From Gymnothorax reevesii (Eukaryota; Chordata; Actinopteri; Anguilliformes; Muraenidae), in the NCBI GenBank assembly GCA_029721435.1, contig CM056580.1, positions 71,883,367-71,947,366 of the forward strand: 64,000 nucleotides of DNA, in the 5' to 3' direction. Below the pieces are notes generated by a model, which was given only the letters and a program-made list of their open reading frames with translations, had not been told where the DNA came from and ran no database searches. Shown here one piece after another: positions 21,697-32,680 of this stretch (within the stretch, counting starts at the first letter, position 1; each line of letters opens with the position of its first letter). Position numbers and translations under genes: made by a program.

Positions 21697-21976
21697 ACGG
21701 GTCATTTGGACCCTGTACCTGTTGGACCCATACAGGTTGGACACAGACCAGTTGAACCTCTATCCGTTTAGACCCTATACCATTTGGACCCCAGGCTAGT
21801 TGGACCCTAGGCCAGTTAGACCCCAGACCAGTTGGGTCAGGTTAGGGTTAGGGACTGGGGTCCAGGCAGCATGGGGTCGAACTGGGTAGAGTCTGGGGTC
21901 CAAGTGCTCAGAGGTTCAAATGGTCCAATCGGTACTGGGTCCATTCAGTTAGGGTCCAACAGGTACAGGGTCCAGA
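21697..21976. repeat. Inverted minisatellite fold-back with TTAGGG at the apex
   Basis: The left arm (21697-21838) is about eight degenerate copies of a roughly 16-bp unit, AGACCAGTTGGACCCC. The right arm (21853-21976) carries the same unit inverted. The outermost blocks pair exactly over ggaccctgtacctgttggac (left) and its complement (right). The apex at 21838-21853 reads ggttagggttaggg, two telomere-type repeats. Confidence 0.8.
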
Positions 21977-21977
21977 C

Positions 21978-22110
21978 CAGGGCGGACTGGGGCAAAAAAG
22001 TGGCCCGGGAATTCATACCTGACTGGCCCACTCTCCAGGGGCAGGGATGGGGGACTAGAGAGCAGGCTAAAAATTTCACGTTATTTAATAAAATAGGGCC
22101 ACAGGCCCTG
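21978..22110 (+). mobile_element. hAT-like terminus fragment
   Basis: CAGGGCGGACTGGGGC followed by ggcccgggaattcat resembles the left end of a common fish hAT family. No right end or target duplication is found, so it is probably truncated by the tandem repeat that follows. Confidence 0.4.
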
Positions 22111-22119
22111 TAGCTCACA

Positions 22120-23075
22120 TTTTATAGGCATGTGATGTATCTTGCTGCATACTACCTACTTGACAAATTTCAGCTGAATATATGCATAAATAGCTTTCAG
22201 ATGGCCAGTTGTGTGTTTTTCAATATGGCTGGTATGGCGGCCATATTTAAAATTGAATCAGAGCGCCTTGAACAAATTTAGTGTCCTAATGGGTGGGAAG
22301 ATACTTGTCAAGTTTCAGCTTCATTGGTCAAGTAGTTTTGGAGAAGAAGAATTTTAAAGGTTTCAGTGTAACTTCGAGGGGTCGTTCAAAGTTAAAGGTC
22401 AAAGCAAGGTCAAAATTCAAAATACGGAAGAACTCGTAGTATATGTGATGTATCTTGCTACATACTACTCAAATAGCAAATTTCAGCAGAATATGTGCAT
22501 AAATAGCTTTCAGATGGACAATTATGTGACTTTAAATATGGCCGCCATGGCCGCCATGTTTGAAATTGGATCGAAACGCCTTGAACAAAACTTAGTGTCC
22601 TCATAGGCAGGAAGGTACCTGTCAACTTTCACCTTCTTTGGCCAAGTAGTTTCAGAGAGGATGATTTTGAAAGATTTCAATGTAACTCACAAGGGTTGAT
22701 TAGAGTTGAAGGTCAAAGCAAGGTCAAAATTCGAAATACGGAAAAAGCCGTATCATATGTGATGTATCTTGCCACGTACTAACAACACAGCAAATTTTAG
22801 CTGAATATGTGCATAAATAGCTTTCAGATGGCCAATTATGTCATTTTCAGTATGGCCGCCATGGCGGCCATGTTTGAAATTGAATCGGAACGCCCTCATG
22901 TCCTCATGGTTAAGAAGGTACCTGTGTAGTTTCTGCTTCATAAGCCCAGTGGTTTAGGAGGAGAAGATGTTTACAAACGATGACGACGAACGACGACAAT
23001 GAACGACGACGACAACGAATGATGGACAAACGGGCCATGACATAAGCTCATCTGACTTCGTCGTCAGGTAAGCTA
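22120..23075 (+). repeat. About 315-bp tandem repeat, three units, with a CG-rich tail
   Basis: Units start near 22125, 22440 and 22757 with 'gtgatgtatcttgc', then 'aatagctttcagatgg', an ATGGCCGCCATGGCGG-type block and 'ggtcaaagcaaggtcaaaat'. The third unit passes into an acg-rich run (22980-23025) and 'gctcatctgacttcgtcgtc' at 23046-23068. The same end sequence occurs in reverse at 14061, so this is an interspersed element with internal tandem units. It has no coding capacity. Confidence 0.8.
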
Positions 23076-23780
23076 ATAAAAATGATGACAAACATTTCCC
23101 CTAACTAGCGTCAGCAGGGTGGGAAAACCCTGGAGTAATGTAATATGCTATAGCACGGAAGGATAATGCTGCTTTAACTAGCTATGAAATAACATGTCTC
23201 AGGCTGAACAGCCAGTGTGTTCTTTAGGGAAAAGAAGCTGCTAATCAATGGTGAAAGAGGTTGTGTGTGTGAGATGGCGTTGAAAGTGACAAATCAGAGC
23301 TGTGAGAGCTTCTCCAGTAGGCATCATAGCTAGCTAGCTGCACCTATTGCTTTTAGACTCACTAGCAGGTTAGCTAACGTCTCAGAAATCTGCAAGCACA
23401 CTTGGGTTGCAGTTGCACAACACTGCTGCGAAGCCTCAGATAAGTTAATGCATATTACAGCTAGCTCAGTTAATAGAGTTGGGGGAAAAAAGCAAATCAT
23501 ATCGCTTTAATGTGATGATCATTTACAAAGATTTTCCTTAGTTAACGTTAGCTAGCATACTAGCTGCCGAGTTGGTAACATCCAAAGGGCAACGTAGCCT
23601 AATGCGCGATGGGACACAATAGCAGCCTAGCCATCATGACATTGTCAGTAAGCCTCCATGCGTACAACCTCTACCCAAAAGCAGATTGGTAGGTATGCAA
23701 ATGAGGAACATGGTTTCTGTTCGCGCCCCTAATGAGTGACATCCTAGCGGAAGACCCGCCTTGATGAGACACGAACAGAT
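23076..23780. other. No gene recognised
   Basis: It contains 'tagctagctagctg' and 'gttaacgttagctagc' runs common in fish intergenic DNA. Confidence 0.4.
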
Positions 23781-24480
23781 TGCATTTTAATTTTCATAGT
23801 GTCCCAAAAGAGCATGGTGACGTGTATTTGAAAATGCAATGGACTGGGAGGCGCTGTTTCCCTTATTGCGTTTGAATATTGTCCCATGCATTGCAGGATA
23901 AGTCTTTGAAAATGAAATGTCAAATGTTGTCATCATTTTTATAACGTTATTATTTCCAAGTGATTAGAAAACGACATTTTCATTATCATGTTGACATGTA
24001 TATGTAAATGCAGTAGACTGGGAGAGCTGTTTATCTTATTGCATTTGAATATTGTCCTCTGTAGAGCAAGTTATGTCTTTGCAAATTAAATGTTTAATGC
24101 TGTTTTCAATATCATTTTCAAATAGTCAGAAAATAGAATTTGTATTTTCATGTTGACCCTAAAAGAGCATGTTGACATGTAAGTGCAATAGGCTGGGGGT
24201 GCTGTTTTGCTTATTGCATTTCAATATTTCCACTGTTTTGCAGAGCATGACTTTGAAAATGAAATGTCAAACAGCTTTTCATCATAATTTGAATATAGTC
24301 ATAGATTTCCCATTTGTGTATGCTAAAATGAAAGTGATAATTGGATTAATGCATTTTCAACTTAATATTGTCTCACGTAATTCATTCAAAAGTGGATAAT
24401 TATAATGCAATAGTGGGATTACATTTTCATTTGAATATTGTCCACTATGGGCTTCCATTCTTTCCCTTTTTGTTTTGGGA
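23781..24480 (+). repeat. Degenerate tandem repeat of about 165-180 bp, three to four units
   Basis: The shared order is 'atgcaatggactgggag', 'cttattgcatttgaatattg', 'ctttgaaaatgaaatgtcaaa' and 'cattttcat.atgttgacatg'. Starts are near 23834, 23998 and 24176, with a weaker fourth from about 24345. There is no coding potential. Confidence 0.65.
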
Positions 24481-24489
24481 TGTATACCG

Positions 24490-25440
24490 TATTCAACATA
24501 ATCAAATGCCAAGGTTTTTTTTTTTTTCATTTTTAAAACGTGAACTTCTCATGCATTTCGGTGGATCCCCTGGTACGTTCATGGCACCTTTCTGTTGAAT
24601 TGAGGGAGGCATATATTGATTGATATTTTTTCCCTGAAAGTGGAATGTCTGTTTCTGTTAAAATAAGGTATATTTAAGAAAACAGATATTACTGAGTTAG
24701 TGAGTTGTACTTATTCCTTAGCTATAAGTGTTGAAATAAGGTTGTGAGCTCAGAAGTCAGAGCTGCTAGCTTTCAGTGCAGGGTGAATGTTCTGACCGTT
24801 TAATCAGCAGTTTATTTCATGAGTATGTGTGCTGGCTTGGTGGACTTTGAAGAAAAAGGACAAAACTCTAAAATTTATTATGAAGAAAAGGCATGTTTTG
24901 TGTTTGGAGGGGTTACTGGTGACCACTGATGTTCAACTGCTAAATTCAACCAGAAAATCATTAGTTCATATTAAATATCATGCCTCAGAACTATATTTGT
25001 GTCAAATTTATGATTATTTTATGATCTGACAGTGCACCATTTTGAGGGATCTCAGACTTTGGGGAGCCACCTGGATAGCTGTCTAATTTGGCTCATAGTA
25101 AGTAGGTAATCTAGAATGCAATTTTGAAGATAAATTATACTTGTGGTAAAGGAGTTTATGATCCCAGAAATGTACAGATTTAAGCCCCAGAAGTTTTTTC
25201 AATTCTCAGTATTTATTTGTTTTTTTTGCAATATCAATGTATAATTTTCATGAAGATTTTTTGTGATTGCAGCCCCTTTTCTCTACCAAAATCATGAAAA
25301 TTAACTGAAATACGATGGGAGTCTAAACGCTTCAAGTGTCTAGACTCAGTTCAGCCATTCCTTTACTGTCTGTGAAGCTACAATCTTGAATTATAAACCC
25401 TTAACTAAGGTAACCCCCCAAATAGCCAGATTTGAGTTAA
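24490..25440 (-). mobile_element. piggyBac-like long TTAA element, copy C (half, reversed)
   Basis: The reverse complement aligns with the first half of copies A and B (18400-19330 of B). Landmarks are 'gaacttctcatgcatttcgg', 'attttcatgaagatttttt' and 'taaacccttaac'. The end matching the TTAA terminus has decayed near 25430 (agatttgagttaag), so neither terminus is intact. Confidence 0.75.
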
Positions 25441-25454
25441 GATGTGAATGACTT

Positions 25455-25600
25455 ACTAACAGTACAACCCCAAATCAGGAGAAAAAAAAAAAAAAAAATT
25501 TGGGAAGTTATGGTAAATGAAAGGAAAAGGCGTGTGATACAACATTCGCACTGAAATCCAAAGAGCAGACTTCCTGCTTTCCACAATGGTTTTCTTTTTT
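25455..25600. repeat. Possible Tc1/mariner terminal fragment
   Basis: 'acagtacaaccccaaatcag' followed by an A run and 'tttgggaagttatgg' resembles the end of a common fish Tc1-type family. There is no partner repeat and no coding region. Confidence 0.35.
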
Positions 25601-28600
25601 TTTTACTATCTTTTCCCTCCAAATTAATTTACAGTCAAAAGTGCCAAAGTTGGTCTTTGGACCATTTCCATGTGAACTGCCATGTTATAGGCCTGTGATA
25701 TACTTGCTGCTTGATCGAACGTACGCGTACGTGTCGGGTCGCATCTGTGCTGGTGTGTGCATATACTGGTTGCAGCACTACACAGCTAAAACACACAATA
25801 CTAGCAGTCTCCACTTAGGGCAGACAGCAATTTGTCCGCAAAACTCTCCATGGATGCAGAATTATGTTTTTTGGGAAAACTTTTATTCGGTTTTGCCTGT
25901 GATTACTGTAGAAATCTTTTTTTTTTAATTGTTCTCTTTAATTATCCTTCAAAATAACCAAGACATAATTGAGATCAGGGGCATACAATTATTAGATCTC
26001 CTCTGTTTATCCCACTTCTCAAGTATTGCTCAAATGGTTATCTCAACTCAACCTCCTTTGTCTCAGTGATGTCTTGTCTCTTTTTAGCTTATCTCTTGCT
26101 CCTAAGGGACCTTTAGGAGAAGTAACTCAGACACAAATGATCACAGACTGATACAAATACGAGAAGCTGAAATTCATCTCAAAAAGACGAGATTGAGCAA
26201 CAGATGAGCAAGACACTTTTCCTAAATCTTATATTCGTGCGATATTTCAGAACAAAAAAATCGGCATTTATGATCATGATCTATAGTCATATTTTCTGCC
26301 TAATGGCTGCATCAATGTCTGACAAGACAAATGAATTTCTATTTATTAAATAAGGAAAGGCAAGAAAGTAGCGTATAATTTATACTAAGGGATGTTCTTT
26401 TTGTTTCTCATTTGTGTAGTTTATTCATCAAAACTTGAATGTGACCATTTTTTCTTTCAAAAAATATTTAAATCTTGAAATTTGCTTTGAATTGGCAAAT
26501 GAAAACTGTGAGATGACTTTGGACAGCTGAAATAAGGCTGCATTCTTTTAGTTTAGATATGGCATTAAAATACTTTTGAATATTAAATTATCCATGCTAT
26601 TTTTGCTGTATGTATCAGTGCTCTCCTCACTGCAATGCAATATCCTTGAGGCCAATTCCATCTGTCTTGAAAAAGACACCCCAGTGAAATTTGAGACAAC
26701 AAGTAGTGCCAAGACAAGCACATTTGTGGTCACAGCTGTGGGGAGAATAATTTCAAATGATATTCTGCCTCGCAGCTGTGAATGAACAACAAGGTTAACT
26801 TCCATTTAATGTAAATAATGTCATAAACTGCATAGTGATGAAATTATAGCTCTCTATTAGGACAAAAGCAAAACAGCTTGTGAAGTGATAGAACTTGGCT
26901 GCTTTGTACTTGTAGGTCACGGACGTTAAGGAGATACTTTTCATTTCCCTCTCAACCAAGCTATAGTGGCCTGGCTGAAAACAGTGTGTAAATACAGTAC
27001 TTATCAGACCTGAGCCATGAACCAGTCTGACAAACTGACTGTGGCCTCTGTTACTGTTTAAGTTTCTGCGCCTTTCAACTCTAATATCAGCTAAAGCCCA
27101 CAGTAGAGAGGAGCAAATATGAAACATTAATCAAATTATTTCATCATGAAAGATCTGTAATTTAATAAATACAATTTTTACTATTTATTTTCACCCTGTT
27201 TTCGTCAAAATGCATTCATAATTAATTTTAATTATAAAACTCCATTTTATCATGACTGATTACAAATGCAGTTTGGAATAATTGAGTTGTTTACCCTCAA
27301 TACAGGATGAAATGAGTCATAATTAACCAGAGCAAGAGATTATAGGCGCTGACTGAACAAACATTGCGATTACCTATGTCTCTATAAAGCAGTTTTTAAT
27401 ATTCATGCTAAATTACAGAATGTAAGTTGGCTTCACGTGACAAGTTTATCCTTCCGCATGATTTTGATAGAATTTTTTCATATTAAATCTTGATAATCGG
27501 AACATCTTGATTCTGACCATCGATGAAGTGTATGCTGCTGGATGCTTTTACATTACGAAAATGTGAAATCAACTGCAAGAACCATCTCCCAAGAATATAT
27601 TTTTTAATCAGTGGTTCCTGTTCAGCACATCATTCTGCACATTATCACAAGGTAACCTGGAATGAAGGTACAACTCATTCTATTCACCCGTATGGTCAAA
27701 AATGATGATAAGGTTATGAAATACTATCGCGTTTCAGGGTCTGGGCCTCAGCAAAATCAGTGATGGGCTTAAGTCCAGCACATTAATAACAATTTCCATT
27801 TGTTAACCAGCATTCTAGCTTTTCAGCAATTAGTCTGAGAGACTGACATCATACATGGCAAGGCTTTGTTATTTCTGCTGCTGAGCACACGCCATCCTGT
27901 CTTGCACAGGCCAGGTTAATCTAATGCTTTATAAACATCAAGCGGATGGGATTTGGGGCCCTATACTTCACGCCGTCTCTGTGACTCCTCGTTTGGCTTC
28001 ATGAAAGTCAGGATACGTGCATCTTTCACACAGAGGAAAAAAGGTCTAAATTTGAAATGCTGATACGCTGGGTTCTGAGCACAGGCCTCAAAGATTGCTT
28101 CTCCTGTGTGCTCGCTCTTCAGAACACTTACATCTGCTAGTTGCATCTGAGGATTGGACCTCCTGCAGAAATGGCTTTAATTCTGGAACAAAGGCAAACA
28201 CTGCAGAGTCCCCATAAAGATGTTTGCAGTCCTTCAAAATGTAAGGTCATTTTTCCTCTTTCCTCTCCTGTTTTCCTCCATATGTGCACAAGCTGTGAGT
28301 TCTCATCAATTTACATGTCCAATAGGCACAACGTTTTTTGTGAATATGTGTGGAAACCATCTGACAGAAAAGTGGACAATAATCGATTAAGCTGATTATT
28401 GTATGACATCAAGGAAACTTACCATATTATTAAATTAGTTTTTTGGGGTACGCATCCAGTAATCATGCAATGTGTGTGATCAGTAATAGAATATCAAGCT
28501 CAAATTTTGACTTCAACCATGAAAGAGAATGGTTAACTTTGTAGGCAGCTGTCATAAACAGACTAATTCCATGTTAACATAACATCAAGCAGACAGTGTA

Positions 28601-28734
28601 ACCAGTGAGACAGCTAGCATTACCCTCTTCAATATAAGGAAAGTGTAGCATAGCTATCAAAAATCTTTGCTACTTGACTGAATCCCTCTCCTGCTCCTCA
28701 CAGCCTTATGACAAATTATTTTGACCAGTCGGGT
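25601..28734. other. No gene recognised; AT-rich, possibly some conserved noncoding sequence
   Basis: No transposon signature and no convincing exon. The block at 27160-27460 is dense in TAATTA-type motifs and lacks simple repeats, which would fit a conserved regulatory element. The frame at 26576-26785 has a signal-peptide-like start but no recognisable domain and no second exon. Confidence 0.35.
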
Positions 28735-29060
28735 GCCGCCTCATAGCAAGAAGTAGGTGGTTCTAACACAACTTGGGGCCCTTCTGTGCGGAGTTTGCAT
28801 GCTCCTCCTATGATTGACTGGGTTTCCTCCATGTACTCTGTTTTCCTCCCACAATCCAAAGACATGCATGTGACATTGTCAGTACGTATATGTGCGAGTG
28901 TATCGGTATGTCAATGTACGTACACCCCACGATGGATTGGTCAGCTGACCCAGATGTGTCCCCTGCCGTTTTACTCATTGTCAGCTGGGATAGACTTCAG
29001 CTCCCCCGCAGCCCTAGTGAGGAAGAAAGGGTGTGGTTAATGGAGGGATGAATTCATTCA
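28735..29060 (+). repeat. tRNA-derived fish SINE, 5' part degraded
   Basis: It has 'tgcggagtttgcatgctcct', 'tttcctcccacaatccaaag', 'gtcagctgggatagacttca' and the terminal 'gaattcattcattcag', in the same order as the plus sense of the copy at 17343-17674. The tRNA-like head is poorly preserved. Confidence 0.75.
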
Positions 29061-29207
29061 TTCAGTCACAAAAGGTAAGCAAAGATATTTACCGTATTGA
29101 CGCGAACAGAAGAACAGTCTAATTACCCCCCACCTTTTGCAAGACAAATTTTTGGAAAAATAATTTTGAGTACCATATCTTCCTTCATTTCACAGCAATT
29201 GTGGCAA

Positions 29208-29512
29208 CAACACATTGCATTTCAAAGTGTAGGCTTCAGTCTTCAAAGCTGCATTTTTAGGGGTCGTCACTTACTTCCATTCACCAAACTAATATCTAGG
29301 GTCAGGGATTAGGGTAACATTAGGTTAGGGGCAAGATTAAGAGTTAAGGGTTCGAGTTTAGGTTATGGTTAGGGAAATCAATGACGACTTGCTTAAACCA
29401 AAGCAGTTAAACAGAGATGAAATTACGTCATGTCAGTTTGGTGGATGGAATTAAATGACAATCTCTAAAAATAAAGCATTTGAAGTATGCAGCCTATGCT
29501 TTGAGATGCACC
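29208..29512. repeat. Fold-back element with telomere-like interior
   Basis: The left arm (about 29210-29290; cattgcatttcaaagtgtag... to attcaccaaact) pairs with the right arm (about 29437-29510; agtttggtggatggaa... to ctttgagatgca), about 75-80 bp each with mismatches. The interior 29295-29370 holds degenerate TTAGG/TTAGGG units (ggattagggtaacattagg, ggttatggttaggg). Confidence 0.65.
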
Positions 29513-30984
29513 CATTGTATTAAACAGGGTAGGCAGTTGTTTTTAGCATTTATTAATAAATGATTTTAGTTTTATAAAAATTACCACACAAATAACACTA
29601 ATAAGATCACATTTGTAAATGAATAACTTTTGGTAAAAAAAAAAACTAGAATAATGTATTTGGTCTAATAAAGCTTAGCAAAAGTTCAGTCAGGAAGGCT
29701 CTCTCGCACACTTCAGCCCCGTTTATTTTCTTTTCATTCATTCATGCTCATTCAAATCTCTGCAGTCAATCTCTGCGGCTATCAATTGAGCAGTCAGCTG
29801 ATGGAGCAGCTGATCTCTTCCATCCAACCGTGGCACACCACAGCCGCATTGCTAGCCTATTGTTATGTTGCTGTATCTTAAAAAAAAATGCCATTTTTCT
29901 CTGCCCTTTTTCGTTCGTGCTGCCGTTCGCGGAGATTAGCTCTGCTCTTACAATGGACACTCGCCTCCATTTCTCGCATACGCACTGGCGTCATAATCCA
30001 GGCCAGGCTTCGGCCATTCCTGCACCGTGCGCGTTAACTCCAGTGCCAGCTCCCCAGCCTTCTGTTCATCGCAAGCCCTTTTTTCCACGGGCTGATTGCC
30101 TCCATGGCATGTCGCAGTGCTGCAGTAATTCATGCAAATGGAGCCCCGACCACGTATTGATTGCTGTACACGTTCATACTTTCAGTTGTCCATTATTTCA
30201 GAGTATAAAAAATCCTTTTCTTTTTTTGGTCTTAAATTATGTTCTGTTTTCTGAGATTCTGAATTTCGGGCTTTCTTTTGCTGCTGGTTGTGATCGGAGT
30301 TGAAGAAGTGGACACTTGAAATGGTCGGTCTGTGTGTCGTAAATTATATAGTATAGAGTTCCGCTTTTTGAGTCAAGTAACTGTGATTAATCGGCTTTTT
30401 CTGATGATGTTCTGGTTCGTTGAATTCCGCCTGCATAACACTGGAAAATAAAATGCATGGAGGCTCACAGATCAAGTTTCTGAATAAAACGGACACATTC
30501 GGCTAAAAAATAGCCTGCCCAGATTTACGAACAGATTTATTACGAAATGAGCCAATGAAAGCTAAATAAATAAAGAAATAAATAAATAAAATGCTCATTG
30601 TTGTAGCATGCAAAAAATGCAGGCCTGCTGTTCATTGAGTGCGCCGTCGGTTTAAAATGGCAAGCCTTATATCGCCAGATTCTGTGTGTTTCCTCTTTCA
30701 TTTGACATATCGTTTAGCTCAGATCCAGTGGAAATGCTACAGATGGAGCTGTAATATTATCCTGTGTTATCCTGTGTTTTGCTAGATGCTTATGTACTTG
30801 ATTGGTGCTTGGATCGTGTTCAGTTTTGGAAAAACTGCCTTAATGAGTTCTGTCAGAATTCATCCCTTGAGGATATGCCGAACAAAGTTGTTGCTATTAG
30901 GAATTGTGCTGCATTATTATGCATATTGATTGCCCTTGGTCTGGGGGCGTATGGTCATAAGATGTTGCCTCTGTTTTTAATACA
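29513..30984. other. No gene recognised
   Basis: The 29760-30300 stretch is more GC-balanced, with an open frame of 157 codons (29830-30303), but the residues match nothing and show no domain. It could include untranslated exon or promoter sequence of an unseen host gene. An 'aaataaataaagaaataaat' run lies at 30565-30590. Confidence 0.3.
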
Positions 30985-31319
30985 TCTGTTCATCCGATTT
31001 ATGTATTTCTCCAAAGTCGCGCGTTCATTCCCATCTGTTGCGTTCGGCCTTGTTTTTGCCGAAACTGCATCACGTCATTTCCCTGGATGAGGGCTGCCAC
31101 TCAAATTTGAAATTCTGGTCTAGACTATTGACTCATTGGATTAGCATGACGTTTTCTATTATCTATTTGTTCCTCCAATTCAGTTTTATCAATGCTGCCC
31201 TTCCATTGGGTTTGATTTTAATTTTCAAGATCACTGGTTCGCATGTAAATGGCCTCGGTCTTTGCCTAAGCTCAAATCCTCATCACCGCACGAAGTTTAA
31301 CCATTGCCGTAGCCGTTGC
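30985..31319 (+). pseudogene. Reverse transcriptase C-terminal part, Ngaro-like copy 2
   Basis: Scattered across frames, the sequence parallels 895-1220 of copy 1, for example ISLDEGCHSNLKF and THW at about 31068-31140 against ISLDESCRSDLNF in copy 1. It also has 'gttcgcatgtaaatggcctc', where copy 1 has a stop. Several frame changes leave no long frame. The sequence breaks at 31319 at the solo LTR. Confidence 0.75.
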
Positions 31320-32455
31320 TGTCATGATTATGGTTTTTTGGTCATGTTTATGTTCATGTTCTGTGTTCATGATTTTGTCTTTTATTTATTCTTTTTGGTT
31401 ATCGTAATACTCAGGTTTTTAGTTCATTTCTCAGTTCCATTGCACTTGTCTCCCCTGTCTTGTGATCTAGTTGGTTCAGTTTGTCTTCCCTGTCTGCGTG
31501 CTCACTGACTTTGGGTGATTTAAATGAATTCCAGTGTTTAAAATATTCCTTCGATTCTCTTTTACTTCCTTTGTCTTTCTGGTCTGATTACTAACAAGAA
31601 TAACATTTGCATTTTGTATCGTAGTCTACTAACACAACTAATCCACGTATATAAGATTACTAACTCACTAACGAACACTTTAGTTAAATCTGTAAAGTTG
31701 CACCGCTACTAATTTAGACTAATTCCCTCTCAGCAATCGCCCTGTTCTAATCTCTGCCTCTCGCTTAGCTGTTACTGTCCTCTCCTGAGTTTCAGCGAGA
31801 TTTCGCGCACGTTCTTACTTACTCTCCTGCACTCGTTATCTGTGCACGTAGAACTCCTGGACTGGAGCTGTTTAAATGTCATGGGCTTTTTATGTGAATC
31901 CTGTTCGTGTCTTGGCTTTCACCAAGTTTTGTGGTTAGGGCTTCCCTTATGAGATTCTCCCATTGAAATTAGTCTGATTCACTACACCTGATTCCTGCAT
32001 AGCATGCGACTTCCTCTGTGTGTATTTAAGCAGTCATTTCACTCACAGCTCTTGTCAGAACGTTGATCAATATTTCTTTGTGCAGGGCGCCGTGTATGCC
32101 ATTGAGTATTGTTTCTCTTCTACTGGATTGTCCAACTTTGATTCTTGCCAGTGCCCTTTTTGTATTGTTTTTGTCTTTCTGGATTTTGACCCATTTTTGT
32201 ATGACCACAATTTCTGTGTTTGGATGCCCTGTATATGACCCTTGGCTTTGTCCATCGACTTTTTGCCTATTGTTTTTGTACCTCTGCTCATCTGTCTTAC
32301 TAGTTCTGACCCCTGCCTGTCTAGTCGACTCTGTTTTTGGATTTCGTATTGTGGCTTGGCAATTCCTGTGTTTTTTGGCTTTGAATCGGACTCCAATGAA
32401 GGCATACATTTTTTGGATTTCTCTCTCTCGCGAGTGCTTCCTGAACACACCGTCA
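31320..32455. mobile_element. Solo LTR (1,136 bp), Gypsy-like, inserted in Ngaro-like copy 2
   Basis: It begins TGTCATGATT and ends CACACCGTCA. It is flanked by perfect 5-bp duplications GTTGC (31315-31319 and 32456-32460). Copy 1 has the uninterrupted site (tagcctgttgcgtttgg near 1209), which proves the insertion boundaries. A TATA-type 'gtatttaagcag' at 32021-32032 marks the likely U3/R promoter. No internal retroviral or gag-pol region remains, so it arose by LTR-LTR recombination. Orientation as drawn (promoter reading plus) is likely. Long frames inside it (up to 220 codons) are chance. Confidence 0.88.
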
Positions 32456-32460
32456 GTTGC

Positions 32461-32546
32461 ATTTGTATTTTTTGCATGTTCTGGCATCGCAATGTATCGC
32501 AGTTTTGTGCGCAATGAAGCTGTAGTAAGCATTATTTACAAAGGTC
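32461..32546 (+). pseudogene. RNase H fragment, Ngaro-like copy 2
   Basis: 'gttctggcatcgcaa' then codons for RNEAVVSIIYKG match RKRIAVLCDKEAVVSIINKG of copy 1. It is cut off at 32546 by the SINE. Confidence 0.8.
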
Positions 32547-32680
32547 AGGGTGGCACAGTGGTTAGCTCTGCCGCCTCTCAGCAAGAAGATTGTGGGTTTG
32601 AATTCAGCTGGGCCTTCCCGCGTGGAGTTTGCATGTCCTCCCCATTTTTGCGTGAGTTTCCTCTGGGTACTCCAGCTCCC
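32547..32680 (+). repeat. tRNA-derived fish SINE, 5' half
   Basis: It starts agggtggcacagtggttagc with a tRNA-like A box, then 'gtgggtttgaattcagctgg' at the B-box position, 'gtggagtttgcatgtcctcc' and 'tttcctctgggtactccagc'. It is truncated before the conserved 3' core. Ngaro-like sequence resumes near 32680. Confidence 0.82.

Noticed and set aside
21838..21853. Interstitial telomere tract marking a chromosome fusion
   Set aside because: There are only two TTAGGG-type units and they sit at the apex of a fold-back. Too short for a fusion scar.
22120..23075. CRISPR-like array
   Set aside because: Units of about 315 bp without unique spacers in a vertebrate-type genome. It is an ordinary tandem repeat.
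26576..26785. Small secreted-protein gene (hydrophobic start, Cys residues)
   Set aside because: There is no second exon or homologue in sight, and the region is AT-rich with many chance frames.
29830..30303. 157-codon frame as a host gene exon
   Set aside because: The composition (runs of Ser, Pro, Phe, Cys) and lack of any domain or splice structure do not support coding. It is kept only as unassigned sequence.
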